Below the pieces are notes generated by a model. That model was not told the origin of the DNA and ran no database searches. It was given only the letters and a program-made list of their open reading frames with translations. The position numbers were made by a program, and so were the translations under genes. 64,000 nucleotides of DNA, taken from Alphaproteobacteria bacterium. Its GTDB lineage: Bacteria; Pseudomonadota; Alphaproteobacteria; UBA8366; GCA-2717185. Numbering within the stretch: position 1 is the first letter of the stretch; each line of letters begins with the position of its first letter. The DNA lies in contig JBBDQU010000051.1 of NCBI GenBank assembly GCA_040905865.1, positions 1 through 64,000 on the forward strand, given 5' to 3'. Below, one piece after another: positions 18,518 to 27,350 of the stretch.

Positions 18518-18926
18518 CCGCCGGCGCCAGCCGGCCCGCCCGCCCCGGCGCGGGACGGAAGGCGGGTTTACGGTGATCGAGGCGCTGGTCGCCTTCGCCA
18601 TCCTGGCGGGGGTGCTGGGCGCCGCCTACGGCATCTACGCGGACGGGCTGCGCCGTACGGCGCGGGTGGCGGGTATTGCCGAGGCAACAGCGGAAGCGGA
18701 GAACCTGCTGGCGCGGCTGGGGGTGGAACTACCGCTGGAAGACGCCGCCGGCAGGACCGCGTCGGGCGGGCGCTGGCGCATCGCGGTGGCGCCCTTTGAC
18801 CCGGACCGCCCCCTGCCGCAAACCGACACCGCCCCGCTCATCCCCTACCGCGTTACGGTCATTGTCTCACCGCCCGGCGGCGGCGAGGTGCGACTGGTCA
18901 GCGTGCGGCTGGGGCGGGTGCGTTAA
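18504..18926 (+). CDS. GspI-like type II secretion minor pseudopilin (orphan)
   Basis: A 140-residue protein with a class III prepilin leader: basic residues, then the cleavage site G|FTVIEALVAFAIL around residue 21, with Glu at mature position 5 and a hydrophobic helix. The rest (AEAENLLARLG, GGRWRIAVAPFDPD, PYRVTVIVSPPGG) follows the GspI plan. It overlaps the GspH remnant, but no gspG, gspJ, gspK, gspE or gspD follows; an Rhs-type locus starts instead. Alone it cannot build a pseudopilus, so it is a relic or works with a system elsewhere. Confidence 0.65.
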   Translation: MWRISRRRQPARPPRRGTEGGFTVIEALVAFAILAGVLGAAYGIYADGLRRTARVAGIAEATAEAENLLARLGVELPLEDAAGRTASGGRWRIAVAPFDPDRPLPQTDTAPLIPYRVTVIVSPPGGGEVRLVSVRLGRVR

Positions 18927-18996
18927 AAAGGTTTATCACGCACAAAACAAGACCTGACCCCGCCCAGTATAAGAATGAGCTACCCCGGCTACACAC

Positions 18997-19302
18997 TTAT
19001 TGTTTCTTTTCTTGAATCACACAGTGCCCGATCACCTGCAATGTACGAGTGTTCGTTGAAACGATTTCAAGTTCTTGTCCAGACTCAAATGGACGCGCTT
19101 TTTCAAGCTCACTCACAAACAGAATTTGGCCATTGAAGGGCGCTCCCTTCTTTGCATCCAGATCGATCTCTGGCCGAATGTAAGCAACCAAGACCTTGCC
19201 TTCAAATCGGATCATTTCACCGGAAGGAATGATTTCACCGCGAGCGTCTCTGGCAAAATGTCGAGGTTCCCTATAGGTAATGATCGCCTGATATTCGCTC
19301 AT
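18997..19302 (-). CDS. small protein next to Rhs toxin tail, candidate immunity protein
   Basis: A 101-residue soluble protein, not recognised with certainty. It begins MSEYQAIITYREPRHFARD behind a strong AGGAAGG Shine-Dalgarno; longer upstream frames lack one. It has no signal peptide or membrane helix. Alternating strands and the ending SGQELEIVSTNTRTLQVIGH faintly recall an EF-Tu C-terminal beta-barrel, but this is only a pattern. The gene lies 19 bp after the stop of the truncated Rhs gene on the same strand, the normal place for an immunity gene. Like the toxin tail it is clearly AT-richer than its surroundings. Confidence 0.65.
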   Translation of the reverse strand: MSEYQAIITYREPRHFARDARGEIIPSGEMIRFEGKVLVAYIRPEIDLDAKKGAPFNGQILFVSELEKARPFESGQELEIVSTNTRTLQVIGHCVIQEKKQ

Positions 19303-19321
19303 ACGTGCCTTCCTATCAGCG

Positions 19322-20652
19322 TCATTGCGGAAGTGGAATGGCGCCCACAATCTGCGCCTTACCCATATATGACAGCAAATTATTTGGGAGAGCAATCGCT
19401 GTCACACGACCCATCGCCGGTATATCTGCAAGTGAAATGAACATGTTATTGTCGAGTAGATTTGACGGAATTTGTGCACTAATAACATGCAGCGGAGGAA
19501 CAAACCATCCCTTCCCGTTGGTTGCAAGACTATTACCGAATGCCGTCGCGGTGACAGGATCCTGCCAAAAATATTTCACCATGGCACCATTCGGACTTGG
19601 CAGCAGCCTCATGTCATTTATCATCAAGGAATTTAACTCCCCCATATCAACCGTTCGGTACAACGTAACGATTGGCGGTGTTGCATCAGTTGCTTGAATC
19701 CCAGCTTGCGCAAACTGTCTATTGGGATTTCTCCTATCTGAACCAGATGGTTGCACTTCTCGACCAGCATCCCTTCTCACTCCTTTTGCCACATGGAACG
19801 CCACGTAAGTAAACGCGCCCGTTATCGCGCCATTCGCAAATTTCCCACCGCCAAGTTCAGCTGCCACGCCACCGGACACCGCGGAGAGCACCGTTCCAAT
19901 AGCCTTGTTTCCTTGTGCGATCTTGCTGGCGACCGGGGCAAATCCCCGCGTGAATGCCGCGGCGGCAAAGCCGGATACAAAACTGCCGCCCTGCAACTCG
20001 CTGCCAATTCCGCCCACAACGCCGCTGGCGACGGTTTGGGCGACGTTTGCCAACTCCCCAAAGGCATCGGCAAACGCCTCCCCCGCAATGGCATCCAGGC
20101 TGCCCGCCGAGAGTGCCCCGATTATCCCCGCCCTGATATCGCCGCCGGACGATATCATCCCCGAGATGAAGCCCGCCGCGAAGGCATTTATCCCTGGAAT
20201 GAAAGCTACACCGATGGACGCCGCCATCCGCACAATCTTGTTCTTGAACACCTTGCTGAACAGCTTCTTGACCGCCTTGAACAGCCCCTTGAAGAAGAAG
20301 CCGGACGGGTCGGTCATCGACAGCGGGTTGTTGAGCACGTAGCTGTAGCGGTTCAGCGCCTGCGGGTTCTGGATCGACTGCACGTGCGGGTCCGCCGACA
20401 GGAAGCGCCCCAGCGTCGGGTCGTAGACCCGGCCCCCCATATGCACCAGCCCCACATCGTCCAGCATCTCATGCCCGGTGAAGCCGCGCTTCGTGGCCGT
20501 CGCCACGACCTGCGATGTGGCGTCCAGCCAGTCCGTCACATAGCGCCGCTTGCCATGCGGATCGTAGGACAGCTCCTCCGCCAGCCCGCCCGACGCATCG
20601 GTGATCGAGGCCGGCGGCAGGGCAACTGCCAGACGGCCCTGCAGGACGGTTG
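19322..20652 (-). pseudogene. 5'-truncated Rhs-family gene: core end plus C-terminal toxin-like domain
   Basis: About 440 residues remain. The retained part starts in the last YD repeats (ITDASGGLAEELSYDPHGKR) and carries the Rhs-associated core motif (GRVYDPTLGRFLSADPHVQS, LNRYSYVLNNPLSMTDPSG). A Gly/Ala-rich linker typical of pre-toxin regions follows. The final ~135-residue domain contains TLYRTVDMGELNSLMIND and KYFWQDPVTATAFGNSLA. It is not recognised; the YR...KYF pattern loosely resembles ADP-ribosyltransferase-like Rhs tips. The N-terminal shell is missing and no credible start codon precedes the repeats; the frame runs into the antisense-free coding region of the neighbouring membrane gene. 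It may be a displaced toxin tip awaiting recombination rather than a functional protein. Confidence 0.75.
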
Positions 20653-21057
20653 TTACCCCAGCCGGTCGCCGCCGAACCCGATATCGCGCCGCGCGGTGGA
20701 GATCGTCACGGTGAATCCCGCGATGACATCGACCAGGGTCAGCAGCACGATCAGGGCGAAGCTGCCGGTGCCCATGGCCGGGACGAGGATGAGTTCCAGC
20801 AGCGCCGCCACGAACAGCGCCATCGACAGGGCGTGGTCGGCGATGGAGGCGCCGGTGGTGCGGGTCGATTTCAGGATCTCGAAGTAGAGCAGGATCAGGC
20901 CCAGCCCGACCAGCGCCTCGCCGGTCGTGATCGTCAGGACCGTATTCGAGGGCAGGCCGAAGGACAGCGCCATCGCATTCAGCGGCGTGCCGGTCATGAA
21001 GACGAGGACATTCCAGATCGCGACGACAATGAACAGCAGCGGGATGGCGCGGAACAT
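20653..21057 (-). CDS. four-helix integral membrane protein, unknown function
   Basis: A 134-residue hydrophobic protein with four predicted membrane helices: about 4-22, 40-62, 75-93 and 98-118. The C terminus is short and polar (ARRDIGFGGDRLG). The start ATG follows AGGAAAGG. No catalytic motif is visible and the family is not recognised. It reads into the truncated Rhs sequence, which begins within a few bases of its TAA stop, so the recombination that removed the Rhs 5' part ended at this gene. A conserved hypothetical role is likely; function unknown. Confidence 0.7.
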   Translation of the reverse strand: MFRAIPLLFIVVAIWNVLVFMTGTPLNAMALSFGLPSNTVLTITTGEALVGLGLILLYFEILKSTRTTGASIADHALSMALFVAALLELILVPAMGTGSFALIVLLTLVDVIAGFTVTISTARRDIGFGGDRLG

Positions 21058-21134
21058 GGCGGAACCTTTCCTGTGAACCGTTAGGCAGGTGACCCGCCAA
21101 TTAAAGGGACAGCATACTTAACCTATATCTCCGC

Positions 21135-22259
21135 TCACCCCGTCTTTTCCAGCAGCGCATCCAGGTGCCGGTGGAAATGCACCGCCGCCGCCTCGTAGCG
21201 CCCGAAGGTGAAGTGGGTATTGGCGTTCGCCGCCATGCCGCGCTGGATGGCGCAGGCGGCGGCGCGGTCCTCGATCACGCCCGTGTCCTTGACGAAATCC
21301 GCGTCGCGGTTCGATTTTTCCACCGCGTCGGGCGCATCGCCCGTCAGCGGCGTCCGCATCCGGTAAATCACCATCTGCGAGGCGCCGGGGCTGACCGGTT
21401 CATGGATGACCATCTGGTAATGGCTGGACAGCATCGACAGCCGCGTGTTGGGGAATATCTGATGGGCATAGGTCACCATGCCCGCGGCGCGGCGTTCCGC
21501 CGCCGGGATGTCGCGCAGCTTGCCGATGCGCCGGAAGGGAAAGGTGACGCGGGCGTTGGGGCCGTCGGTTTCCACGACGTTCAGGTTGTCGAAACCGTAG
21601 GGGTAGAAGCTTTTACTGTGCAGCGACTTGATGTGATACCCCTCCATCCCGGTTTCGAGCAGCAGCTTCCAGTTCGATTCATCGGTGATGGTGACATGCT
21701 CGAACACCTCCTGCCCCGGCACGATCAGGTCCGGCAGGGTTTCCAGCGCGCCGTCCGACAGCGGCGCGTCCTGCGTGATAAAGACCAGCCCGCCGCGCTC
21801 GGTCGCCCTGACCGGGACCAGCCCGTGTTCTTCCATCGCGAGGCCTGGAAAGCCCTGGTCGCCGGGAATATGTTTCAGCCGCCCGTCCAGCCCGTAGGCC
21901 CAGGCGTGATAGGGGCAGACGAAGGCGCGTGCGCTGCCGCTGCCTTCCGCCACTGCCATGCCGCGATGCCGGCAGGCATTGCGGAAGGCGCGGACCACGC
22001 CGTCATCGCCGCGCACCGCGATGAGCGGCGTACCCGCCGAGGTCCGCGCGACGTAGCTGCCGTTTTCCGGCAGCGCGGCGGACGGACAGAAAACCAGCGG
22101 CAGCCGCCGCAGCAGCGCCACTTCCCGGGCGAAGCGTTCCGCCGACCGGTAATTTTCCACCGGCTCGCGCCAGACCTCGTCGCCCAGATCGGTGCTTTTC
22201 GCATCGACATGGTCGAGAACCCGTTGAATGACCTGAGTATCGTCCAGAAACGGCGCCAT
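21135..22259 (-). CDS. Rieske non-haem iron oxygenase, alpha subunit
   Basis: A 374-residue aromatic-ring-hydroxylase-type oxygenase. The Rieske [2Fe-2S] ligands are C96 and H98 (CRHRG) and C115 and H118 (CPYHAW). The mononuclear iron site is around NWKLLLETGMEGYHIKSLH, with H209 and H214 as ligands. The residue bridging the two metal centres, usually Asp (DxYH), is Glu206 here (EGYH), as in carnitine- and glycine-betaine-type oxygenases. No reductase or ferredoxin gene is adjacent. It is the last gene of a run with an ABC importer, separated from the binding-protein gene by a hairpin, suggesting it attacks the imported substrate. Confidence 0.9.
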   Translation of the reverse strand: MAPFLDDTQVIQRVLDHVDAKSTDLGDEVWREPVENYRSAERFAREVALLRRLPLVFCPSAALPENGSYVARTSAGTPLIAVRGDDGVVRAFRNACRHRGMAVAEGSGSARAFVCPYHAWAYGLDGRLKHIPGDQGFPGLAMEEHGLVPVRATERGGLVFITQDAPLSDGALETLPDLIVPGQEVFEHVTITDESNWKLLLETGMEGYHIKSLHSKSFYPYGFDNLNVVETDGPNARVTFPFRRIGKLRDIPAAERRAAGMVTYAHQIFPNTRLSMLSSHYQMVIHEPVSPGASQMVIYRMRTPLTGDAPDAVEKSNRDADFVKDTGVIEDRAAACAIQRGMAANANTHFTFGRYEAAAVHFHRHLDALLEKTG

Positions 22260-22364
22260 CTGATCGCATCTCCCAACAGCCTGAATCAGGTCAGTCTATT
22301 GGCATCGGCAGGCGCGCTCAATACGCGTTGCGCCGCAAGCGAATGGAGTGAAATGGAAAGAACC

Positions 22365-22412
22365 GCATGCGGCGGGTCCCGCTTCCTCCCGAAGCGAAAC
22401 CCGCCGCGATGC
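22365..22412 (-). terminator. intercistronic hairpin between binding protein and oxygenase genes
   Basis: Just after the binding-protein stop, arms 22365-22377 and 22399-22412 (core GCGGCGGGT/ACCCGCCGC) pair with one bulge, and a second inner stem CGCTTC/GAAGCG stacks in the loop. No T-run follows, so it could be a weak terminator or a 3' stabiliser that keeps binding-protein mRNA in excess. Confidence 0.45.
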
Positions 22413-22423
22413 GTAACCCTGCC

Positions 22424-23776
22424 TTACCGGAAGCCTTCGATTTCTTCCGTCGCCCAGGCGATCACTTCCGCCGCTGTCCTGCCCTGCACCATCCGCGCCA
22501 CCATGGACGGATAGATATAGCGGCTCCAAATCTGCACGGCCGTTTCGACCGGCGCATTCGAACCGACGATATAATGGTCAGCCTTGTGATGCGCCTTCAG
22601 CGGGTAGTTGTAGATCGTCCCCTGCGGCGGGCCGATTTCCTTCCAGACGTCGAAGTCCGACATGGAGACGAATGGCGGAATGTCGTAACCGGCCGCCGGT
22701 ACGGAGGTTTTTTCGACGTTTTCACGCTGCATCACGTGGGTCATCAGATCCTTTGCGGCCGACTGGTTGTTCGCCCATTCCCAGACGCCCCACATATACG
22801 GACGATGCGGCACGAGACGGCCCATCTTGCCCTTCGGGTTCGGGAAGTGCCAGCAATCCTCCGCGATTTCCGGCTTGTCGCGCTTGGCCACCGCATAGGC
22901 GCTTGGCGGGTTCCAGATCATCGAGGCCTGACCGGAAATCAGCGCGCGATTGTTGGCGCCGTCGTCATAGCTGATCTGTTCCGCCGGCAGGTACGGGATA
23001 ATCCGCGCGACATAATCCAGCACCTCTTTCACCGGGTCGGAATCGACCGTGGGATTACCGTCGGCATCGGTCAGATGGGCGCCAAAGGCGCCAAAGGTCG
23101 CGCCCCAGGTCTGGTTGGCGTCGGTGCTGTTCGAGCCGCAACCGAGCGCAAGGGGCTGGCCGCCGGCGTGACAGGCCTTGGCGATTTCCAGCATCTTTTC
23201 ATAGGTCCACTCTTCCGAACCCGCGGTCGTCTCGTCCCTGGCCGGATACCATTCGGTCACGTCCACATTCGCGTATTTCTTGAGCAGCGAAATGCGGGCG
23301 ACGACCGGCAACGGCGCCGAACCCCACGCCACCGGAACGCCTTTCCATTCGCCATCGACGATGCCGAGATATTCGGTGGCCTTGCTGACGGGGCCATATT
23401 GCTTGATCAGTCCCTTGACCACATCGTCGACGTTGATCAGCTTGTCCGCGTATTGATGCGTGTTGTACTGATCGAAGGCCATGATGTCGTGGCCGGCCCG
23501 GGCCTGCGCTTCCGCCGCCTGGGTCAGGATCATCTTGTTGCCTGCGGAAGGGATAAAATCGAGCTGGATTTCAACCTTGTTCTTCGCGCCCCACTCATCC
23601 ATGATTTCCTTCATGAACGGGTTGGTTTCCTTGACCCAGTGATCCCAGATACCGACTTTCAGTGTGCCGGCCGCATGGGACGTCTGCATATGCACCAGCG
23701 GTAATGACGCCGCGCCAACGGCGCCGGCCGTGGCTTTCAAGGCAGTCCGTCGGGTGATTTTTTTCATTTTTGACAT
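22424..23776 (-). CDS. ABC transporter extracellular solute-binding protein (family 1)
   Basis: A 450-residue periplasmic protein with a Tat-like signal (ITRRTALKATAGAVGAASLP), implying export in folded form. The mature protein (GTLKVGIWDHWVKETNPFMK) has the sugar-binding-protein layout, including PVAWGSAPLPVVARISLLKK and a WTYEKMLEIAKACHAGG segment. It delivers the ligand to the two permeases encoded upstream in the run. The start ATG follows AGGGAGGTAACGTT. The ligand is unknown; despite the sugar-type family, the adjacent Rieske oxygenase argues for something other than a simple sugar. Confidence 0.9.
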   Translation of the reverse strand: MSKMKKITRRTALKATAGAVGAASLPLVHMQTSHAAGTLKVGIWDHWVKETNPFMKEIMDEWGAKNKVEIQLDFIPSAGNKMILTQAAEAQARAGHDIMAFDQYNTHQYADKLINVDDVVKGLIKQYGPVSKATEYLGIVDGEWKGVPVAWGSAPLPVVARISLLKKYANVDVTEWYPARDETTAGSEEWTYEKMLEIAKACHAGGQPLALGCGSNSTDANQTWGATFGAFGAHLTDADGNPTVDSDPVKEVLDYVARIIPYLPAEQISYDDGANNRALISGQASMIWNPPSAYAVAKRDKPEIAEDCWHFPNPKGKMGRLVPHRPYMWGVWEWANNQSAAKDLMTHVMQRENVEKTSVPAAGYDIPPFVSMSDFDVWKEIGPPQGTIYNYPLKAHHKADHYIVGSNAPVETAVQIWSRYIYPSMVARMVQGRTAAEVIAWATEEIEGFR

Positions 23777-23983
23777 AACGTTACCTCCCTAAAATAGACA
23801 ATGTTTTCAACTTCTGATCGTCGATCACCGACCGGATGACCTCGCCGGTTCGCGGAGATCCGGATACTGTTGTCGCACGGCTCTCTTGCGGAGCCTGTTT
23901 CTGCCGTTCCAGCCAACCGGACATCCGCCCGACATCGCCTTTTCCTGACATAACCAGCGGACGGACGATCCGACCGCCCAATA

Positions 23984-25084
23984 TCAAACCACGTCGCCCG
24001 AAGCCGGATCGATCAGGTGCATGTTGTTCATGTCCACATGGAGCGGCAGCATTGCATTTGCCTTGGCGGGCGTATTCGGCTCGACCCGCGCGCACATGGC
24101 GTCACGACCGATCATGAAATGCACCATGGTCTCCATGCCCATGGGCTCGACCACATCCACCTTGACGTCCAACGACGTCACACCCGGTTTCGGATTGGCC
24201 TTCACCTCGGTCATGTGTTCGGGGCGCAGGCCAATCGTCATTTCCTTGTCCAAATATGGCGAATAGCGTTCGCGTCGTTCCTCGGGAATCGCCAATGAGA
24301 CGGATTCACTGAGCTGCGCGGTGATCCCGCTGCCGTTCCGCACGATGCGGCAGGGAATGAAATTCATCGCCGGCGAGCCGATGAACCCGGCCACGAACCG
24401 GGTCTTGGGATTATGATACAGTTCCTGCGGCGGTCCCACCTGCTCAATGGTGCCGTGGTTCATCACGACGACCCGGTCCGCAAGCGTCATCGCCTCGACC
24501 TGATCATGGGTCACATAGACCGTGGTCGTGTTGACCTTCTGGTGGACCAGCTTGATTTCGGTGCGCATCTGCACGCGAAGCTTGGCGTCAAGGTTGGACA
24601 GCGGTTCGTCGAACAGGAAAACCTGGGGGTTGCGCACGATCGCCCGGCCCATCGCCACGCGCTGGCGCTGCCCACCGGACAGGGCCTTGGGCTTGCGTTC
24701 GAGCAGCGATTCGATATCGAGAATACGCGCCGCCTCGTCCACCCGCTTCTTGATCTCGTCCTTGGAGAACTTCCGCAGCTTGAGGCCGAAGGCCATGTTC
24801 TCGAAGACACTGAAATGGGGATACAGCGCATAATTCTGGAAAACCATCGCGATGTCGCGATTACGCGGCGGCACGTCGTTGACGATGCGGTCGCCGATCA
24901 GGATGTCGCCGGCGGAGATATCCTCCAGCCCGGCGATCATGCGCAGGGTCGTGGACTTGCCGCAGCCCGAGGGACCCACAAGGACGACAAATTCATGGTC
25001 CTCGATCTCAAGATCAATTCCCTTAACCGCCTGCACATCGCCTTCATAGAGTTTGAAGATTTTGCGGATCGAAACCTGGGCCAT
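23984..25084 (-). CDS. ABC transporter ATP-binding protein (MalK/UgpC type)
   Basis: A 366-residue ATPase. Walker A is GPSGCGKSTT (38-47), the signature is LSGGQRQRVAMGRAI and Walker B is VFLFDEPLSNLDAK; the switch His follows in YVTHDQVEAMTLADR. The C-terminal third is the TOBE/OB regulatory domain (GLRPEHM) found in sugar-type importers. It energises the two permeases encoded directly upstream. A 207-bp gap separates it from the binding-protein gene, enough for a separate promoter, though none is obvious. Confidence 0.93.
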   Translation of the reverse strand: MAQVSIRKIFKLYEGDVQAVKGIDLEIEDHEFVVLVGPSGCGKSTTLRMIAGLEDISAGDILIGDRIVNDVPPRNRDIAMVFQNYALYPHFSVFENMAFGLKLRKFSKDEIKKRVDEAARILDIESLLERKPKALSGGQRQRVAMGRAIVRNPQVFLFDEPLSNLDAKLRVQMRTEIKLVHQKVNTTTVYVTHDQVEAMTLADRVVVMNHGTIEQVGPPQELYHNPKTRFVAGFIGSPAMNFIPCRIVRNGSGITAQLSESVSLAIPEERRERYSPYLDKEMTIGLRPEHMTEVKANPKPGVTSLDVKVDVVEPMGMETMVHFMIGRDAMCARVEPNTPAKANAMLPLHVDMNNMHLIDPASGDVV

Positions 25085-25196
25085 CCTGTGCTTCCCTGTC
25101 TACTGTTTGTCTATATGCCGTTTCCCGTTAAGTTGTTTACGCACGTTTCTTTTCTTTAATTTTTCTGCTTTTTCCAAGCCGCGCAGCGTTGCGGCA

Positions 25197-26099
25197 TCAG
25201 CCCTTGGTCGCGCCGGATGTCAGCCCGGAAATGTAGTAGTCCATCAGGAAGGCGTAGATGATCACCGGCGGCAGCGATGCGATCAACGAACCCGCCATCA
25301 GCTTGCCCCAGGCAAAAACGTCGCCGCGGATCAGTTCGGTGACGATGCCGACCGTCAGCACCATCTGGTCCGAACTGAACAGGAAGGCCAGCGGGTAGAG
25401 GAACTGCCCCCAGCTGACCGTGAACGCGAAGATCGTCGCCGCGATAATGCCCGGCAGGGCGACCGGAATGAATATCTTGATCAGCATCTGCGGGTAACTG
25501 GCGCCGTCGATCAGCGCGGCCTCGTCGAGTTCCTTCGGGATCGAACTGAAATACCCGATCATGATCCAGGTGCAGAACGGTACCGTCAGCGTCGGATACA
25601 GCAGCATCAGCGACCAGGTGTTGTTCATCATGCCGATCGCGCCGATGATCTTGAACATGGGAATGAACAGCAGGCTCTCGGGCACCAGATAGGTCAGAAA
25701 GACGCCCGTCGCCAGCGCCGCGCTACCCCAGAACCGCATTCGGGCCAGCGCAAAGGCCGCCATGATCGAAATGACCATGCTCACCACCACCACAACCGCG
25801 GTGATCTTGACGGAATTCCAGATGAAAACCTGGAAATGGTCATCCGTAAGCAGTTCCACAAAATTCTGCAGGGTCGGATTCTTGATCAGCCACGGATTGC
25901 CATCGCGCGAGGACACTTCCTCCGAGGTCTTGAGGCTGGTGGTGACCGTGTAGATCGGCGGGATCAGGAACATGAAGGTAAAGAGGGTCAGCGCGGCGTA
26001 GCTGCCCCAAAGCGCCCAGCGCCGTTCGTTCTTCAGACTCTTCCCGCCCATGTTACGGGTGATTTCGGCGTCCGCGACTGCTGCTGTTGTGACCGTCAT
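25197..26099 (-). CDS. ABC transporter permease, MalG type
   Basis: A 300-residue inner-membrane permease with six predicted helices, the first near residues 32-52. The EAA loop that docks to the ATPase is ELDEAALIDGASYPQMLIKI followed by a PVALPG stretch. It pairs with the MalF-type permease encoded 2 bp upstream. The gene ends 112 bp before the ATPase gene. The N terminus contains a short Ala-rich cytoplasmic tail. Confidence 0.92.
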   Translation of the reverse strand: MTVTTAAVADAEITRNMGGKSLKNERRWALWGSYAALTLFTFMFLIPPIYTVTTSLKTSEEVSSRDGNPWLIKNPTLQNFVELLTDDHFQVFIWNSVKITAVVVVVSMVISIMAAFALARMRFWGSAALATGVFLTYLVPESLLFIPMFKIIGAIGMMNNTWSLMLLYPTLTVPFCTWIMIGYFSSIPKELDEAALIDGASYPQMLIKIFIPVALPGIIAATIFAFTVSWGQFLYPLAFLFSSDQMVLTVGIVTELIRGDVFAWGKLMAGSLIASLPPVIIYAFLMDYYISGLTSGATKG

Positions 26100-26101
26100 G
26101 A

Positions 26102-27049
26102 CTACAACTCTTCCTTGGTCCGCTTGGTGACGTCGTTCAGTATGAAGTATGCGAAGAGTGCGAGGATCGGCAGCATGAACAGGCTCACCGCGGCGCCAAG
26201 CGGTATGTCACCCGACTGGATGCCGACCTGGAAGGCATAGGTCGAAAACAGGTGCGTCGTATCCTGTGGACCGCCATTAGTCAGGATTCGGACGATGTCG
26301 AAATTGGCGAATGTCAGGATCAGGCTGAACAGCACCGTGATGGAAATGATATTCCGCATCATCGGCAGCGTGACATGGATCAGCTTCTGCCAGGCAGAGG
26401 CGCCGTCGATGGACGCGGCTTCATAAAGCTGCTCCGGCACGGATTTCAGCGCCGCCAGGTACATGATCATGAAGAACGGCGTGCCGACCCAGACATTGAC
26501 CGTGATGACCGCGATACGCGCCCACCAGGTTTCGCCCAGCCACGGAATGGTCGGCCCGCCGAACACGTTCAGCGCCCAGTTGAACGCCGAATAGGACGGA
26601 TCGAACAGCCACCACCAGGTCAGGGTCGACATGGCCGGCGGGATGACCCAGGGCAGCAGCAGCAAGCCGCGATAGACGCGCTGTTTCTTGCCGGGCACGT
26701 TGTGCATCAGATGGGCCAGGATGAAACCGAAAAAGGCCTTGAAGATGACCGCGACGACGGCAAAGAAGCAGGTCTGGAAGATGATCATCTGGAACGTCGA
26801 ACGTTTCAGAAGGAACGTGAAATTGTCGATCCCGACAAAGGCCGTCATCTTCTTGTTCAACATCGACAGGAAGACCGAATATACGGACGGATACGCGACA
26901 AGCCCGACGATCACCAGGATCAGCGGCAAGGTCATCAAAAATGCGATTGTCGACTTTCGGCGCAGAATTTTCCGTAATCCGCCGATGCTGCCCTCATCGG
27001 AATACTTGGCCGGATCATACCCGGCCTGTGCTTCGGTGGCCTGCGCCAT
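26102..27049 (-). CDS. ABC transporter permease, MalF type
   Basis: A 315-residue permease with six predicted helices and a conserved EAA loop (QLYEAASIDGASAWQKLIHV, then TLPMM). Translation is placed at the ATG at 27049, behind GAGGTG; an in-frame upstream start at 27103 has no homology or ribosome site. It is the first gene of the importer run (malF-type, malG-type, ATPase, binding protein, Rieske oxygenase) on the minus strand. Confidence 0.92.
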   Translation of the reverse strand: MAQATEAQAGYDPAKYSDEGSIGGLRKILRRKSTIAFLMTLPLILVIVGLVAYPSVYSVFLSMLNKKMTAFVGIDNFTFLLKRSTFQMIIFQTCFFAVVAVIFKAFFGFILAHLMHNVPGKKQRVYRGLLLLPWVIPPAMSTLTWWWLFDPSYSAFNWALNVFGGPTIPWLGETWWARIAVITVNVWVGTPFFMIMYLAALKSVPEQLYEAASIDGASAWQKLIHVTLPMMRNIISITVLFSLILTFANFDIVRILTNGGPQDTTHLFSTYAFQVGIQSGDIPLGAAVSLFMLPILALFAYFILNDVTKRTKEEL

Positions 27050-27350
27050 AAGCGAACACCTCAATTGCTGTGCCCAACAGCCGGTCAAGGCTTCGAGCAC
27101 CAAACAATAACCTGTCCAAATCGGCGTTTATTTTTCCCCGCCGAACGTCAGCAAGGCTCGCCCTATTTCTGCAAGGATAAGCATACTCCCCCACCCTTGG
27201 CAACACTCATTGACGATCAAATGACCGGCGCCTCCCTCATTTGTAATGCGGCAATTTGTCCGGGTTGCCATCCCTGCGCCACTGGCGACTGGAAATGAAC
27301 CTTTATAAGGCTATAGCGCCGGACGGATCGCGCCGCGGCGCCACGCGCCT
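27050..27350. other. 301-bp gene-free stretch upstream of the ABC importer run
   Basis: This segment lies between the asparaginase stop and the first permease start on the minus strand. It is AT-richer than its surroundings and must hold the importer promoter. I see no convincing -35/-10 pair, palindrome or gene in it. Confidence 0.5.

Noticed and set aside
20656-21100. N-terminal extension of the Rhs frame through the membrane-protein gene
   Set aside because: These ~145 codons are an out-of-frame reading of the four-helix membrane protein, which has its own ribosome site and hydrophobic pattern; Rhs homology starts only after it.
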